From Temnopleurus reevesii (lineage: Eukaryota; Echinodermata; Echinoidea; Temnopleuroida; Temnopleuridae), in assembly GCA_036244855.1 (NCBI GenBank), contig BQKZ01000246.1, positions 88,719-152,718 of the forward strand: a stretch of DNA of 64,000 nucleotides. The letters run 5' to 3'. The notes below the pieces were generated by a model. That model was given only the letters and a program-made list of their open reading frames with translations. It did not search any database and had not been told where the DNA came from. Both the position numbers and the translations under genes were made by a program. Positions 1 through 13,179 of the stretch are shown piece by piece; the first letter of the stretch is position 1, and every line of letters begins with the position of its first letter.

Positions 1-113
1 CCCCCCCCTGCCTGCTGGCTACGCCATTGGCCCCTTTCACTGACCTCGATGGACAACCAATTTTCTACCTCAGCAGCCTATGGTAGTAATGAATATGTTA
101 ATGACAGTGTGCA

Positions 114-365
114 TAAAGGCCGATTCACACCTTTGCGTTCTTAACCTGCGTCGGGCCAGTGTTTTTGAAAATTAAAACGCTCCCTGTGCGCACAAAGACG
201 CAGGCCATACGGTGGACTGACGCTCGGTGTACGCTCCCTTAGCGCAAGCTGAACATTAGTCCACCGTCTGATCAGCGTATACTGTGCGCTCAGGGAGCGC
301 TTTTAATTTTCAGAAAAAGCTGGCCCGGCACAGGCTAAAAGAGCAAAGTTGTGGGTCGTCCTTTA
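114..365. mobile_element. Family A fold-back MITE-like element, copy 1
   Basis: The left end reads TAAAGGCCGATTCACACC and the right end is its imperfect reverse complement, closing in GTCGTCCTTTA. Inside lie a second inverted pair (ACGCTCCCTG... / ...CAGGGAGCG) and the GTCTGATCAGCGTA core. The whole 250 bp can fold into one long imperfect hairpin. No coding capacity is present, as expected of a non-autonomous DNA transposon. The family also occurs at 7316, 8984, 10009, 22622 and 45609. Confidence 0.8.
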
Positions 366-613
366 GCAGGGGATATTTTAATAGGGGGAAAATACACGTT
401 CGTCAACAAGACAGAAAGCAACCCCACACTAAGAATAACGATAATTAATATGATTAGTCTATCAATTTGTTTAGAGAATGATATATTGTGGAGGAATTCA
501 ACGAATGGAACCATATGATCGAGTTTATTACAATTGTTATTTTATCATTATTTTTATTACTATCATTATTATCAACATTACTACTACTATGATAATACCA
601 AATAATAATTATG

Positions 614-645
<32 letters not shown>

Positions 646-3600
646 AACAATAATAATAATGATAATAATGAATAAAAAGAAGATGATGAAGAAGAAGAAG
701 AACAACAACAACAATGGCTACATTTACTAAACGCAATGGTAAAGGTGGTGAATACAAATTACAATGAACAGGAAAACAACTGGAGCTGCAGAGGGAGTCA
801 TTTGTTAGGCGCACTCACAATTTTGGAAAATATATTATCCGAAAAATAAAAACAACAATTAAACCTTTATTTTCATTTCAAGAAGTCATGATTTTCGGAA
901 TGTATTTCCATGTTGAAAAAAAGATTGGTTGTTTATGTTTTTGTTTTTGTTTTGACATTTCATTTTCATATTCATTACAATGGTAACGATGACAATACAT
1001 GAAAACGTATAACCACAAAACTACCATCATCATTTTTAGAATATCTAAATGGAGACAGTTTTATCATGATAATTATGACATTGAATATAACATTGAACTG
1101 TTTATTGAAATGTATCGATAAAAACCTTATGTGGTTTGGCTCTTGTCGAGAATAAATATACAAACACAGCTTTTACGAGTCATCTGCTAAATTATTCTTT
1201 TCACCAAAACAAGCCCATTAAACCCCTATTCTGTAAAATTTGATTAATTTTCGTCATTATCTGTATTCTTTGTATTTATACAAATATCAATTTTATTGTC
1301 GATTGTTGGCCATTTCCACAAAGGCCACATATTTACCGTTGATCTAGATTCTTTTGAAAATGATATCTTTGAACAATAATGACAATTTACCGTGGCCTTA
1401 TTTTGTGATCTAAGAGTCGTAAAGATTAGTAAACAAACTTTTGAAACACATTGACGGAAAAGTATCCCAACGACTTTAGCCGGATATGAAGTCATTTAAA
1501 TTTCCTATTATCTTTAGCAATATAATATTTTGGGGTTATCAGGTTAATGTGTCTCTAACTTTTCATTTATCATGTTTATGGGCTTATTAACATCACAAAC
1601 AAACTGCTGTTGTGCTTGGTGTCGTCGCTGTTTTGGGGGAATATTATGTTATTTTCATCGATTGTATCGCACTATCACATAACTATTTAGCCAATTTTCG
1701 ATTTACTTTGATTTTTAGCATTTTTTTTTTGCGTCTGCGATTTATTTTCTCCTTCTTCCTTCACTCATTTTCATTTTGCTCTATAAAAAAAAGGGTATTG
1801 ATTAATATTTATAACGAGTATTGCTCGGCTGTTTTTAGGTAACCGCAACTAATCAACAAAATTATATTTTATTATATTTCTAGGGGTCATATATTTTGTT
1901 CAACATTAAATCAAATAAAAAGAAACATTATCAGCTTGAGCTTTCATCCTATCAGCTCTTTAAGATGAAATTTGAGAGTGGAATAATTAAGTGTTAGTTG
2001 CTACATCAATACTTTAATGATCTGTTTCATGTAAGCCAACGACACAAAAGAGATACGAAAATGTGCCTTTCAGTCTCCCTCTTCACCTTTTCACCCTAAA
2101 CAAAATGGCGGACATTTTAACTCAACACTCGGTCACATTGTTGCGTTGATAGCCAATCAACCCGGACCAGCGTACTACTAGTATATGAAACTTTAAAAAA
2201 TGCGTTCTATGTGTGCTTAATTACGCATGGTAAATGCTTGGCTGATGTTGTGTTTTTCAACTTGCGCTCGACGTGCGCATAATTATGTTAACGTTATCCG
2301 AGCAACCTCCATGGAAGTCTGTCTTCAAATAACATTTTTAAAGTATCGTATTGAATATGATTGGGTAGATACAAGTGTGTGAATAATCCTTTATGGCCTA
2401 TCTTCATACACACTTCCGACAAACCCCATAGTCTCATAAATATGAGATGAGCTTGAAATGAATACCCCGTATTTTTTTTCCAGAAATCCTTATAAACAGC
2501 GACTCTGTCGGTTTCGTTTGCCCGTGCATAAATCATTTACACAGAGATTTGGAGTCCATTGTCCAGGACACCTGCGTGTTTTTGCTTAATCTTCCCACTT
2601 CATCCGGCAAAATTGAATATTAAGTATTCCTCCCTCGTAAAATGTTTATATGTAACGCTCGCCGAAATCAATTAAAACCTCTCGGTTTCTGTCGGTGCAT
2701 GGGTCTATGCGATTGGTGACAGCTGTGGCGCGTTGTATCTTACACTCATTTCCTATCACGATTCATCATATTGAGATTTGCTGATTATTAGAGAGATAGT
2801 AATTGAATAAATTATTTAAAGACATCCTAATGCTTAATTCACACGTATTAAAGGGGAATGGAGAAAGCGGGGCAATGATAAAGTAAAGTAGAGGACAATT
2901 AGTAGCTCTTTCTTAGACATGCTAGATAACATCTTGTACGGTATTTTCACGATGAGATAACCTATCATCGTATAGATTTGTGGTAAGATACAATTTGCTA
3001 AAATATGTTTTTGTTTTGTTTGTATATATGATTCACCTGCTCTTTGAATTCATGAAAAGAAAACAAAAATTATTTACAAGCATTTACTCATTCTTTTCCT
3101 TCATATCACCTAACACCATTCATAAAGGATCGCCTTGCCATCTTGTTCGAGTTTTCATTGAATAGTTCCTCTATGTAAACATGAACGTGCATCGTTATTC
3201 TTATTTTGTATTTTGTTGATGGTAATTTCATGATAAAAAGATTCAATCTAATAAAAACTCACTGCATGATGATATGGTAATTCATTCATTTTGTCAAAAA
3301 ATGGGTAATGCCGACGAATATTATTTTTGCTGTCGTAATCAAGTATTTTCGATTTTATTTTTATTTTAATATTGATGCGTGATAAACACTAAATGATAAT
3401 ATCTCTTCTTGATTGAATATAACTAATTATGATTTTGATATTCCTGCAGCTAGACCAAGCATTTTCATTGATACACAGTAACTGTTGATGCATGCATTCA
3501 TTCAAATGCGATTTTCAAAATATACACATACGAAATTATTTCTCCTGAATTATTTGCATTTTTCATTATTGCATTTTTACCAATTGAGTCACAAATGTAA

Positions 3601-6086
3601 TCGCTTTTCATGGAGATTTGTGCAATTTTCTCGTTTTTTTTTATAGTGAATTTTAGGCCGCCAGATGGTATTGATAAATGATATACAAACACAACAAAAC
3701 AATCCCTCCCCCAAGCTAATTGAAATTAGCATAACTTTTAACGGGGAATAATGTAATTTTAATCATTTATCTTAGCTTCTTTATATAAAGGATCAGCATA
3801 ATCCTAGATTTTATCCGTGACTACGCACACACATGAGAAAAACAAATTTGTGATCATCATGTTTCCAGAATTATGAAAACGATGGTTCTCAATAACAATG
3901 AAATGATGACAGTTTTGCGCATTAATAAGCATGGTATAAACTACTCCGTTTAAATGTATGCCATGATTTGGTTCACCTAATTGATTTTTGTGAAACTGTT
4001 TGGAAGTTCATTTTCCATTGACAAAAAGATATTTTTTAAGTTTGACCGTAAAACATGTCTGGATGGGTAAAGAAAAATCTGTTATTTCATTAATAAGATA
4101 TTCAACAAGACACTTATTACACAGTTACATGTATCCAAATAAGAATCTGCACATCGTTGCTCAGTGTACATCATAAAATTGTTTTTTAAAAATCAATATA
4201 AAAATATAAAAATAAAAAACTCCGGCGACTTTCAAAGATGTATATAAGTTTCTTTTTCATGTATTCACTTACGGCCAATGATTTGGGAGGTAATACACCC
4301 AACCTGTAAGTTTTGTTACTGGATATTTCATCGTTAAAAACATATCCTACATTCAATTAAGGGGGGCATTTTGTTGTATTTATCTTTAACCTCAAATACA
4401 TCCCAATATTCAATAAAGGTGACCGTGACCGTATTACCATAATACGTTTTAAGTGTTTTTCTATTTCTGAAGCTTATCATTTTTCATCTTTGGGGCAATC
4501 GAGAGATTGATTTAGTTTTCAAACAACTCATAAGCGGTTTGTCACTGCTAAAACCAACGCGAGCGCTACTCGTTCAAAAACTTTTCTCTACAAATGTGTC
4601 AATACTCGTATCGGGCGGCAAAACTACAATGAAAGGCCCTTGTATTCCCAAGATACTAAATGCAAAGATATGCCTTGAAGAGTGGCTTTCTGCTCAAATA
4701 AGGCTCCATGGCAAGTGACTTTGTCAGAAGTTCCAGGAACAAAAAAAGGAGAGAAAAATATCACTCTTGAATCCATTCAAATATTTATCTTTTTAAAATG
4801 TGCGCTAATACTGCGACAGCTGTACAATCTCATGTATAAAATTAAGGACAAAGTTATAGAGCACTTAGAAGATTATACCACTTTTCTTTGATTGTTTTGC
4901 GAAAACTATACAGTCGATAACGCGGTATATCACAAAGGGTGTCATTGATGCTACAACTACTACTTATTGCATACGTACTATTCTATTTTTATCATGATCA
5001 TTGTAAGGGGTACTATTATAATGATTGGCATTGTCTCTATTATTACTGTTATTATCATTGTCATCATTACCATATATAATACTATCATTTTTAATAACCT
5101 TTGTTATTATTTGTTTCGAAAAACTGCAATGTATTCATGTAAGTCTATAGGCGTTTCGGCGTATCGGCGTATCGAACTCTATTTCTGAACGTGTATTCGA
5201 ATGAAAACTTTTTTACACTGTCTACTGTGGGCAATTCTCCCTTCCTTCCACAACCCATCGACGTAGAAATTCACTAAAAAATATGAGATAACTATGTAAA
5301 CTATTTTACACTTCCTATCCTCAAATGAACATGCTCTTGTTGACGTTGTGTACATTGAAATTTATATACTTTTCTTGCATGGGTTTATTATTTAAGACAC
5401 AAAAAACCATCCAAGTTCATTTGAATATAGTGTATATAGTCAATATCGAATAAAAAATGTTCAAAGGATGTTTTTATATTATAACTAAATGTATACTATA
5501 TTCTAAAGTTCAAAATAATAATAATGATAACATTGTGATGATTATGTATGCATTTATCCTTCTAAGAGATGATGGTCTCATTCAAGTTACATGGCCTGCT
5601 TTCCAAGAGAGCCCTGACTTTTGTTTTCATTTCTTTTGTTATATTACTATATTATTGATTATGACTATATGTATGTTCGAACCCAAGGGAACCTTCAAAA
5701 GAACTGAAAATAAAATTATTTTATTTCATTTGATTTGAATTTCCAAAGTACAAATACATTATAAAATACAATAGAGAGAAAATTAAACGGTACATTTCAA
5801 GAAACATATTAATTGATTATGATAATGACATTTGGGGAAATATATTAATCTGAAACTTCCCCATCCCGATCCTCAATTTACTCTGATAAAATTACTTTGA
5901 TAGTTGTTGCCTTTTTTCACTCATGCTCACTTTTCAAGAAAAATAACACCATCCTCGTACGATTTATTTTGTTTACAAACCTGCAAATAAAGTCATCAAT
6001 TAACATCCTTGTGTCATATTTTCCTCATCATATTTCACAATCCTATCTAATTACATTTTCTTTTGTTTTTCTCTTTGCTTTTTCAG
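366..6086. other. AT-rich intergenic DNA, no gene seen
   Basis: The span contains the trinucleotide field at 541-690 and a second ATT-rich patch at about 4960-5100. It is otherwise AT-rich with short random frames. I found no domain, RNA gene or clear element. A T-rich acceptor-like site at its right end opens the candidate exon at 6087. Confidence 0.7.
541..690. repeat. ATT/AAT/ATG trinucleotide microsatellite field
   Basis: Imperfect ATT then AAT and GAT repeats span about 150 bases. They produce long Ile-, Asn- or Tyr-rich frames that are not genes. Confidence 0.9.
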
Positions 6087-6411
6087 GTTACCTTAAGATC
6101 GTACGATATGTTCGGAGATATACGATCCACTCAAAAAGGGTGGCACTAGAAAAAACATCCGTACACACTTGAGCCTGTAATGCAACCTGTATCATTTTAA
6201 GCCAAAGGAGGAAGAGGTGTGCGAAGACTTAGCGGTGGATTCTTTCAAGTTAGGGCCTGGTAAGGAGTCTAAGCGGAGCTAGAAATTACAGGTTTGCTGA
6301 CCGGGACGCGCACAGCGACATAGCCTCACCTGGCGGGCGGGGCCGCTGGAGCATAGCCGTTTCTTCCTTTCGTTCAATTACGCCACGCAGCAAGATGCAG
6401 TCTCTTAAAAG
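6087..6411 (+). other. Candidate exon of an unidentified transcript
   Basis: A strong acceptor (long pyrimidine tract, TTTTTCAG with AG at 6085-6086) and a strong donor (TTAAAAG|GTAAGATC, GT at 6412-6413) bracket 325 bases. These are clearly GC-richer than their surroundings, especially 6300-6400. No long frame crosses the span and no domain is recognised, so it would be non-coding or UTR if real. It could also be part of an old repeat. This is a candidate based on splice signals and composition only. Confidence 0.25.
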
Positions 6412-6582
6412 GTAAGATCTTTTGAAGAAAGTTGTCCTCGGGGGCTGAAAGTTAAAAGGAAAATACCTCAAGCCCCCTGCTTGCGCTAGGAATTCGATCT
6501 AAGTAACCTGCCATCATACCTGGTGCCAAGGAATGTGGCTTAACCCATTGGACACCAACACCGGGTGGTCCATGTGTAGAGC

Positions 6583-7618
6583 TTTTGGTAAATAAGGGTA
6601 TTCAGTTGTCGAAGCCTTACGTCGCTTATTTCTACGTCTGTATCTGAAGAGCTTTATAGAGTTGTAAAAAATCACACCATGCTAGGGACTCAATCGTACC
6701 TCATGATATGAATATCCTTTTGAATTTTGAGATACTGATCGAAATTTTTAACTCAGAAAATGTAATTATTGTTAAGAAATGGTTTAGTTTGAATTATCCT
6801 TATGTTCCATCAAATGCTTTCGGATCATTGATTACAACTTTTAATTTTTATTTTGTCATACTCTAACATGCAATGTAAATGAGCACGTCATTTTAGTGTA
6901 TATTCTCTCCTTCAACATATGTCAGTCACTATTTTCAAATCACCGGGAGGGTCATTGTCCGACTACTCGAAGTTTCAATAATATTACAATTTAATAGATC
7001 CCAGCGATTACTTCTTGCAGATATAATTATCAAGGACACTTTTTCATCTGCTCATAGCCAAATTAACATATCAGTACCATCGCTTGCCCGTTTCAGTGAT
7101 ATTTCCACATCATCGTTCAGTAACCTTAGCGTTCCGAAAATAGATCTGAAAAGAAGACCATTCTAATTTTAATTCGTTTATTTGTTTTCATTAGATACGT
7201 TATTGAAAGATTGGACGATAGTTTAGTATACCCATAGACATACCTTTGTCTATGGTATACCATATGGTTTATATCCAAATATGTCTAAGGTCAAAATATC
7301 CGAGTTGCTATATTCAAAGATTGACTCACGCCTTTTCCTTTTTAGCTTGTGCCGACACAGCCTTTTTTTTTGAAAATTGAAAACGCTCCCTTGACGCACA
7401 AAGACGCATGTCATACGGCAGACTGGCATTTGGCATGAGCTATTTGAGCACAAGCCAAACGCCAGTCAATCGTCTGATCAGCGTATGCTGTACGCTCGGG
7501 GAGCATTTTTAATAAAAAAAAGAACGTTGGTCGACGCAGGCTAAGAACGCAATGGTGTGAGTCAACCTTTATTCAGTAGAGGCGACATAGGATGACCAGC
7601 ACATCTATACATAATGTG
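6583..7618. repeat. Duplicated block, left version (1.0 kb)
   Basis: The block starts TTTTGGTAAATAAGGGTATT and ends ACATCTATACATAATGTG before the N at 7619. The same landmarks bracket 7620-9287 in the same order: GAGCACGTCAT, GGAGGGTCATTGTCCGACTA, CAAGGACACTTTTTC and a family A element. The two differ by many substitutions and by indels. Confidence 0.8.
7316..7571. mobile_element. Family A fold-back MITE-like element, copy 2
   Basis: The ends read GATTGACTCACGCC and GGTGTGAGTCAACCTTTA. The inner arms are ACGCTCCCTTGACGCAC and GTACGCTCGGGGAGC, with the CGTCTGATCAGCGTATGC core. It lies just left of the N at 7619 and corresponds to copy 3 at 8984 within a duplicated block. Confidence 0.8.
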
Positions 7619-7619
7619 N
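7619..7619. other. Assembly gap marker (single N)
   Basis: A single N lies at the junction of two diverged copies of the same block (6583-7618 and 7620-9287). Confidence 0.95.
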
Positions 7620-9287
7620 TTTTGGTAAATAAGGGTATTCAGTTGTCGAAGCCGTAAGTCGTTTATTTCTACGTCTCTTCCTGAAGAGTTTTATAGAGCT
7701 GAAAGCTCCCATCTCACGTTATAAGCATTTATGAACAAATGTGTGTCCTTTACTTTTTTCAAATATTTGTATTGTCCATTCACTGATAACCAATGTTAAA
7801 CTAATTTACAGTTAAATCGTAATATATAAATACTATATAACATGAGATATGTTATATAGCATGTAACAGCAAAATGACACATCACGAAATATATCAACAT
7901 TTTAAATTTTGAGATACCGATAGAAATGTTAAGTTCACAGAACGTAGTTAGATATGGTTTGCGATAGTATGAAAGATCGTGTTATATTTCCATAAATACT
8001 TCCGAATTCAAATGTATTATTAATCAATCACCCTTTTATAAGATATCTAACGTAAATGTAGCAAATTGATAATAATTAATCTAAGTACATGATAAGAAAA
8101 ATCATTGCTTCAAACAGATTTTATGGGTTCTCTAGGTGACTTTTAGGGTTTGAATTACATTTGGCACAGTTATTCACAAAGATACGTTCTTCAATCAATT
8201 GGGAGCTTTTCAAACTTTCAATTTAATAAAAAGCGAAATATACCACCAGTAGCGAAAAATATTCAACACACAGTTGCTATGCCAATCCGAAAAACATTTT
8301 TTTTTTACAAAATACCTATAAAGTTATGAACTGAACAGAGTTCGAAGTGCAGCTAATTGTGTACTTTTGTCAAAGGCAAATATGGGATCGTTGACCTTTA
8401 ACCTTGACTGCCCATCAAATGAACTTGAACTTCAGATATATACATATATATATATATATATTATATATATGAATCTTCATTTTCTACTCACTTTCCTAAT
8501 GTGTGTGTATTTTATTTAAAATATTGATGAACATTTTGAGTATTTTTATTTATTTGTTATACTCTAATAAGTGATATAATTGAGCACGTCATGTTCTATC
8601 CCCTAAAAGTATTTCGGTCATTATTTTGAAATGACTGGGAGGGTCATTGTCCGACTACTTTAGATGATATCACAATTTAATAGATCCTGCAGCAATTACT
8701 ATTTTTTGCAGAGATAATTTTCAAGGACACTTTTTCCATCTGTTCATGGACAAATCAACATATCGGAATCATCTCTGGAACAGTTCATTGATATTGCCAC
8801 ACAATTGTCCATTCACCTTTATATTAGGTGTTCCGAAAGTAGAGCTTCAAAAGTGAACATTATAATCTTCTTTCGCTGATTTGTTTTCATCAAACGTTAT
8901 TGACAATTTGGACGATAGTTTAGTATACCGTATGGCTTATACCCACAGATATCTAAGGTCCAAATATTCGATTTGCTATATTTAGAGGCTGACTCACACC
9001 TTTCTCTTTTTAGCCTGCGTCGGCACAGCCTTTTTTTTTTGTTATATTAAAACCGCTCCCTGGACGCACAAAGACGCAGATCATACGGTAGACTGGCATT
9101 TGGCATGAGCTATTTGAGCACAAGCCAAACGCCAGTCAGTCGTCTGATCAGCGTATGCTGTACGCTCGGGGAGCATTTTTAATTAAAAAAAAAAACGTTG
9201 GTCGACGCAGGCTAAGAACGCAATGGTGTGAGTCAACCTTTATTCAGTAGAGGCGACATAGGATGATCAGCACATCTATACATAATG
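7620..9287. repeat. Duplicated block, right version (1.7 kb)
   Basis: This is a diverged counterpart of 6583-7618, longer by roughly 630 bases of AT-rich insertions, including an AT microsatellite at 8435-8470. The right-hand 160 bases are nearly identical to the left block's end. The N at the junction makes divergent haplotypes placed in tandem as likely as a true duplication. Confidence 0.75.
8984..9242. mobile_element. Family A fold-back MITE-like element, copy 3
   Basis: The ends read GGCTGACTCACACC and GGTGTGAGTCAACCTTTA. The right half is nearly identical to copy 2 (7316-7571) and the left half is more diverged. It is the counterpart of copy 2 in the second copy of the 6.6-9.3 kb block, so it is probably not an independent insertion. 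Confidence 0.8.
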
Positions 9288-10008
9288 TGAAAGAGGGAAC
9301 GATCGAGGACCATAACACATTATATTATTTTGGCCAATTAATTCGAGATTCCTTCTTTGACGATTATCATTTCCATAAACGAACATAAACTAGATAAATA
9401 TTAGAAATTAGTCTGCAGAAGCAATATATGTGCTTGCCAAGTTTAACAAAGGCTGAATGATATGTATCTTCTGGGCTAAAATTAGAACCCATCTCGAGGG
9501 GTGATATCTGTAACAGATTGATAAGACATTACTTACTATTCCCGTAAATAGATTCTAGAAACGGTGTCACTGAACGTCTGGGAACTTTTATCGCAACCCT
9601 ACCTCTGACAACCTTTTTTTCTCGTGAAATTAGGGATCTTTTCTTGCTTAAGAGGGTTTCGGGGGATACACGAAAACGATTAGTGATGTGCCTACGTAAT
9701 TGCGTCACGAATTTTCCCTCTGCAGATCACGATGTATTTTCAAGAAATCCAGAAGTAATCATCAGTTGGGGAAAGATATGGGAAGTACTAGCAGGAGACA
9801 CCATTAGCATCAAGTGATTAAGCAGGCAGATCTTGGCCATTTTGCATAAAATCGTTGCGATTAGACGCAAATCGGAAAACCCAGATACAAGGCTAAGATA
9901 CTCGTTCCGAATCGGTCAAATCTTGAATTGTGTTCGATTTTCGAGTTGCGCTTAATCGGATTCTTTTCATGCAAGATAGCCCTGACATCGATAATTAATC
10001 TGTATGCC
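9288..10008. other. Intergenic DNA, nothing recognised
   Basis: This unique-looking sequence lies between the duplicated block and family A copy 4. It includes a mildly GC-richer patch (9640-9800). No frame resembles a protein I know. Confidence 0.6.
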
Positions 10009-10234
10009 AAAAGGCCAACTCACATCTTTGCGCTTTTAGCCTTCGTCAGCCCAGCGTGTTTTTTTTTTGGGGGGGGGGGGATTAAAAAACGCTCCACGAG
10101 CGCACTATATGCGCTGATCAGACGATGGACAGTCCATCGTATGACACATGCCTTTGTTCGCCCAGGGAGCACTTTTGATTTTCAAAAAAGCTGTGCCGAT
10201 GAAGGCTGAAAACGCAAGGGTGTGAGTCAGCCAT
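10009..10234. mobile_element. Family A fold-back MITE-like element, copy 4 (shortened)
   Basis: The ends read AAAGGCCAACTCACATC and GGTGTGAGTCAGCCATA. The centre is shorter than in other copies: ACGCTCCACGAGCGCAC is followed directly by the GCGCTGATCAGACGATGG region, so part of one inner arm is lost. A G homopolymer at about 10070-10080 interrupts the left arm. Confidence 0.75.
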
Positions 10235-11030
10235 AACATAAAAATGATGCTGTTTGCTGTTGTTCAGTTGTTTCAGTCGAATGCACTGTGGCTTTTGTGA
10301 TCTTCATGGCAACATATTTAGCCACATCAGGGTTAAAATGGTTTCTGAAAATTGTGTGTTTTGCACTGGAAGAGAGTCGTTGGAGTACGGAATGAGTATT
10401 TTTGTTCAATTCATTCACTTCAAAATAACAAATGTTTTTTTTTCCTTTAACAACAACAAATAAATTAATGATATACGGGCTACAAATTTACAATCAAATA
10501 ATAAAATGATACAATTATTAGTACATAGAATAGTGTAAACAAATTGAAGGGAAAGGGCGCATATCCAGAAGCAGAGCTCGTGTTAATCAGTTGTTTCATA
10601 TGATGTGCAGAAGTCCCTACGTTGCAACGTTTTGATTGTTTCTGCGCTTCCTCGTCAGGCGTTGAGCGGGGGTTATAGAGACACTTTGTAGGTGCAAAGA
10701 TTTGACTTTAACCAATATAAATTTACCTTTAATATGGACACTGACGCGATGACCAGTTCCCCGTCTACCTAATACAATTTCCCCATTTTAAAACAGATTT
10801 CATCTAATAGCTTTGAAGCATTTCGCTATTATTCAGTGCAAGTGAATACATTTTATATTTAGTCGTCATTATAGTCATGACTCGATAGTGTAATAATTTC
10901 ACCCCCACAAACGCACACACACACACCCACACAACCACCATCACCACCATAAACAAAATGAACGCACACAAAACGCACATCCTGATTAGCCATGTGTAAT
11001 GTTACAGAAATCAGATAAAAGGAGCGAGAG
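10235..11030. other. Intergenic DNA before the GT minisatellite
   Basis: AT-rich sequence with an AC/CCA-rich patch at 10900-10960. Nothing else is recognised. Confidence 0.6.
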
Positions 11031-11580
11031 ATGGTGAGTGTGTGTGCGCGTGTGTGTGCAAGGGAGAGAGACGTTGTGAGTGCGTATGTGTGTGTGCTTT
11101 TGTAGGGAGCGAGATATTGTGAGTGTGCGAGTGTGTGTACGAGGGAGCGAGAGATTGTTAGTGTGTGTATGCGAGGAAGAAATACACTGATAGTGTGTGT
11201 GTGTACGAGGGAGAGGGATTGTCAGTGTGCGTGTATGTGTAAGAGGGAGTGAGAGATTGTGAGTGTGTGTGGTGTGTATGAGGGAAAGAGAAATTGTGAG
11301 TGTGTGTGTAAGAGGGAGTGAGAGATTATGAGTGTGTATGTGTGTGTACGAGGGAAAGAGAAATTGTGAGTGTGTATGTATGTGTGTACGAGGGAGAGAG
11401 AAATTGTGGAGGTGTGTGTGTATGTGTGTGAGTGACGTGGTTACATTGTGTGTGTATGTGTGTGTACGAGGGAGAGAGAGATTATTAGTGTGTGTGTGTG
11501 TGTGTTTATTTGTGCGAGGGAGAGAGAAATTGTTAGTGTGTGAGTATGTGAGTGTGTGTGAGGGGTTACAGGTGTATCAA
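11031..11580. repeat. GT-rich minisatellite
   Basis: Degenerate units of roughly 40-60 bases read GTGAGTGTGTGTGTACGAGG then GAGAGAGAAATTGT, about ten times. Frames through it are artefacts of the repeat. The part from 11131 onward is repeated at 13180-13629 in the second copy of the 2,048-bp block. Confidence 0.9.
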
Positions 11581-13178
11581 TCAGAGACCAAAACACCATC
11601 ACACCTACATCCTCCGGAAACTTTTGAAACAACTTTACAGCTCACATTTCGAAATACGTCATCAAAGTGACCATTCATATTTTACCAGGAAAGAAAGACG
11701 TTCTACTTTCGATTGCGATATGTTTGCGTAGGAGGCGCCAGACTCAAACACATATTATCATGCTGTCATATTGTCGGATGGATCCAAACCGACCACGAAT
11801 CGATGGTTTGATGCTATAGGTGAATGTGATATGTTTAGGCGATCTGGTGCCGGGTTCGATTAATGGGTTGCTGATGTGCCTGGAGAAATACTTCATGGCT
11901 TTGCGACTGCTCGATGAATTATTTGCACCGTGTTCGACTAGCCCTCAACTTCGGACAAAGGCGCCAGTAAATACTCTTTTCCCCATAACAAACAAGCCCG
12001 TCATGGACCCTACAAAAAAGCCGTCGATTTTTGCTCCAATTTCGCGCAATATTGCACAATGGAAATTATAATGCACAGATGTTGATAGTGTCATTCGATG
12101 ACGCACAGCTCCTTTTTCATCAAACTCATCTCACTTTTCTCCCTCATTTCTCTCCTGGTCCCGTTTTCTGATTTCCCCTTCACTTTTTTTTGCACAATCT
12201 GGGTAAATTTATGAAAGCATGCCTGTCAATACAAGCAAGTTTGATGGCAAACACTGACAAGAAACGCGCAGAAAGGTACGCACCAAGAAGAGCGCGCGCA
12301 AATGAGCCGTTCAAAACGCCCCGAGCGTGTTTTAAGAGTGGATTGAGGGGTTCGGGCTAAGGGAAAAGAAAAGAGTCGGTGAAAAACATGGCCCGAATCA
12401 ACTAAGGGAAGAGGAGTTTGGGTATGAGAAAAGTATGTGATCCGTAAGAAATGGCGCACTGTTGGGAAAACGCTGAGTGGATGGCGGAGGAGTGAGAAGG
12501 AGAAGGGGAGATAAGACAAAAGAGATGGAGAAAGGAATTGAATGAATATTGGGGAGGCTTTGAGGCTGGCGAGTGTCTGTTCTAGAAAAGTCAAACGAAT
12601 AGATTGATGGGCTATGCATGGATGATGTAGAACCTTACAAACCCCCGGGCTGATGTTGAGCTGTCCTAATACAACCCGTCTACATACGTCACAGTGATAA
12701 CTCGATGCTTCGCTTCCACTTAGTCTTCTAGACTCTTTTACCAATCGCTCAAAGACCTTTCTTCCCTCAAAAGTGACCAAAATATCTTATTTCTCAAAAT
12801 GAGACAAAAATTGATTCCATGATATACAGAAAAAAAAACAAAGATGCATGTCGTGAATGGTTATAGTCTAGTTTAGGGGGAGAGATTGTGCATGCGCAGA
12901 GAACATTCTGGCAATTAGACTAAATGAGTGTGTGGGTTGTGATGATTGTGCGTGCGCGAGAGCTGACTGACCGCGCACGGTAGAATGAGGGTCGCTGACC
13001 CAGTGTTCTAGTTGAATGTACTTCTCCGTTCTCCGAGTGGAGTTGAGCAGCGCCCGGACAGCAAGCACCCCAGCAGGCCGGGCTAGGGTACGGTTACCAT
13101 ACCGTGGAGCAAGCGGCGGGTGAGAAGAAGCCTCCGGCTGTGATGTGCAAGCTTTTTATTTGTCAGCTTTCTACCAGG
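11131..13178. repeat. 2,048-bp block, first copy
   Basis: The block contains part of a GT-rich minisatellite, a moderately GC-rich unique stretch and the GCGCCCGGACAGCAAGCACC region. It is repeated at 13180-15227 with a constant offset of 2049, separated by a single N. Two substitutions were seen by eye near its end (13145 G versus A; 13150 A versus G). No gene is recognised inside it. Confidence 0.9.
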
Positions 13179-13179
13179 N
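13179..13179. other. Assembly gap marker (single N)
   Basis: A single N lies between the two near-identical 2,048-bp blocks. Confidence 0.95.

Noticed and set aside
454..714. Ile-rich hydrophobic frames looking like transmembrane proteins
   Set aside because: They are translated ATT/AAT microsatellite.
8392..8404. TGACCTTTAACCT, a direct-repeat nuclear receptor site
   Set aside because: A single degenerate match in 64 kb of AT-rich DNA, inside a duplicated repeat-rich block and far from the receptor gene. Expected by chance.
12226..12780. 184-residue minus-strand frame, repeated at 14275-14829
   Set aside because: No recognisable domain. The second copy is just the duplicated 2-kb block. 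Pyrimidine-rich composition explains the Ser/Leu/Pro content.
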